Positions 62,909 through 64,000 of a DNA stretch of 64,000 nt are shown here, in pieces (position 1 is the first letter of the stretch; each line of letters opens with the position of its first letter). The notes under the pieces were generated by a model, which was not told where the DNA came from, ran no database searches, and saw only the letters and a list, made by a program, of their open reading frames with translations. The translations under genes and the position numbers were made by a program. Origin of the DNA: Sycon ciliatum (taxonomy: Eukaryota; Porifera; Calcarea; Leucosolenida; Sycettidae); contig NC_088654.1 in NCBI RefSeq assembly GCF_964019385.1, positions 14,331,100 to 14,395,099 of the forward strand, in the 5' to 3' direction.

Positions 62909-63737
62909 TTTCTTTTGTTTTTCTGTCACCAATCAATGGAATGCCCTATATCAATATGTAAATGATGGCCTTCACATCATATCAATACCGTATTATACGC
63001 ATTGATGTGCAAGCATTTTCTTGCAGAAAATGGCGCTATCATAATGCAATTGCATGTTCTTCTGCGGGGAAACATGACATGTGAGTAGTGGTCTGGTGGT
63101 GGTGATACTTTTTATACAGAGGTCATTCTGTGCATGTTGCAGCTTGCTGTTGCAGAATTTCATGACTCATAAAATTGTCTTGCCTTTCAGATATTTCAGA
63201 TTTCCCCACCCTTGATCAGATTTATTTGAGAAATGTAGCCAGGTGCGTGTCGCAGATGTTTTTGTTGGTTCTGTGTTTATAATGGTTTATAATCATGGGT
63301 TATTGTGATAAGGTCATCCTGCATCATATTGCACTGAAATGGTAATCCTGTTGATGTCGATACAACTTTTGGAAGTAGTTCAATGACTTCAAACTGTTAG
63401 TCCACGATTTTCTAAAACAACACAGGAAAGGAGGAACAATAAACATGTATTAGGGGCCGTCCGGGGTTACCGATTGTTTTTACAAAACGAAAAGTTTTAG
63501 TATTTTTCAGCCCCCACCCACCCACCCACCTTTTCTGCAGGGAAAACGAATTCCAATAAAATATTGATGTCAATTTTCGACACCCAGAACTAACTGGGCA
63601 TTCTCCATCAGCATTCAATAATTATTTTCAAAACGAAACTCCATCAAACCCACCCACCCACAAACGAAAACATTTCGTTTTGAAAATATGATTGGTAACC
63701 TTGGACGGCCCCTTAAAATGTAAACAATACATTGCTG
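62909..63737. repeat. Repeat block, copy 3 (inverted)
   Basis: Reverse complement of about 31354-31908. Interrupted by the MITE at 63453-63712 and cut by the SINE at about 63738. No gene. Confidence 0.8.
63453..63712. mobile_element. 260-bp MITE, TTA target repeat (PIF/Harbinger-like)
   Basis: Inverted ends GGGGCCGTCC(G/A)(G/A)GGTTACC... continue with mismatches for about 50 bp or more. TTA flanks both sides (63450-63452 and 63713-63715). The paralogous site near 31369-31385 reads ACATTTTAATACATG on the other strand, with a single TTA. A 3-bp TWA duplication fits PIF/Harbinger. The interior has CCCACCCACCCA tracts. Confidence 0.85.
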
Positions 63738-64000
63738 CAGGCAGGCATAGTGGGATGGTCTAAGACCATGATGGAGAAACAGAGGGTACCAGGTTCAAGT
63801 CCTGCTTGGAAGCGGAAGGAATTTTTCCAGCCGTGCTGCGACCCACAGTTAATTGGGAACTCGTGGCCTGGCACGAGGGTAACATGGATGCAGCTAATGG
63901 GATTTCGGTCTTTGACCACTTGGTGGTGGGTCTGATCTACTCACCTCCCACCGTTTAGGCGCTGCATCTGCGCCTTTGATCCTAGAGGGTGGTGGCGTTC
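63738..64000 (+). mobile_element. tRNA-derived SINE (runs off the window)
   Basis: The A-box-like AGGCATAGTGGG (63743-63754) and the B box GGTTCAAGTCC (63792-63802, perfect match to GGTTCRANYCC) form an internal RNA polymerase III promoter. A clean tRNA cloverleaf is not evident, so a SINE head or tRNA pseudogene is more likely than a tRNA gene. The body after 63815 is not assigned. Confidence 0.7.

Noticed and set aside
63738..63815. Functional tRNA gene
   Set aside because: A- and B-box matches are present but I cannot draw a proper acceptor, anticodon and T-arm set; a SINE head fits better.

Overview
The window is eukaryotic and almost certainly metazoan. It is dominated by retrotransposons: non-LTR elements with an APE-type endonuclease and FADD/YADD reverse transcriptase (RT), Ty3/gypsy elements with a C-terminal chromodomain, a Penelope-like remnant, palindromic MITEs and a tRNA-derived SINE. 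These surround a small family of intronless RING + B-box (TRIM-like) genes. One gypsy primer-binding site matches the 3' end of the animal initiator tRNA-Met. An invertebrate genome with many lineages of young, intact retroelements is likely; the species cannot be fixed from sequence alone.

Layout. 1-11088: an 11-bp satellite, an old LINE endonuclease fragment interrupted by a second LINE (1905-4062, TSD ATCTGAC) whose AAT tail is packed with palindromes, then a gypsy element on the minus strand (4271-10652, TSD GACTT). 11089-13068: TRIM-like gene A. 13069-16800: 3' flank, inverted repeats and a broken TRIM copy. 16801-29766: a nearly perfect head-to-tail duplicate of about 3830-16800 (offset 12,973 then 12,970 bp). 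29767-32316: a repeat block ending in a 408-bp palindrome. 33610-35595: TRIM-like gene B. 36400-44367: a second copy of the repeat block, carrying a Penelope-like fragment and an intact two-ORF LINE (39038-43616). 44616-47248: satellite, LINE endonuclease fragment and the first 48 codons of a TRIM copy. This stretch lacks both insertions found in 1-11088 and so shows both empty sites. 47249-62450: a nested stack. LINE C is split by LINE A, and LINE A is split by LINE B and by an intact gypsy element (53883-58962) with LTRs that read as identical. 62493-63737: a third, inverted copy of the repeat block with a 260-bp MITE inside it. 63738-64000: a tRNA-derived SINE head.

How it fits together. 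The locus looks like an expanding TRIM-like cluster bombarded by transposons. Paralogous segments give empty-site controls for several insertions. The most notable items are: a complete -1 frameshift cassette (slippery heptamer, 12-bp stem, possible pseudoknot) at the gag/pol junction of the intact gypsy element; gag proteins that start with a transmembrane segment, in one case with the start codon inside the primer-binding site; a 774-residue in-frame fusion of a gypsy gag N-terminus to a LINE RT, kept open in both tandem copies; and a TRIM C-terminal half that I cannot assign to a known TRIM domain. I see no CRISPR arrays, prokaryotic operons, rRNA or classical tRNA genes.
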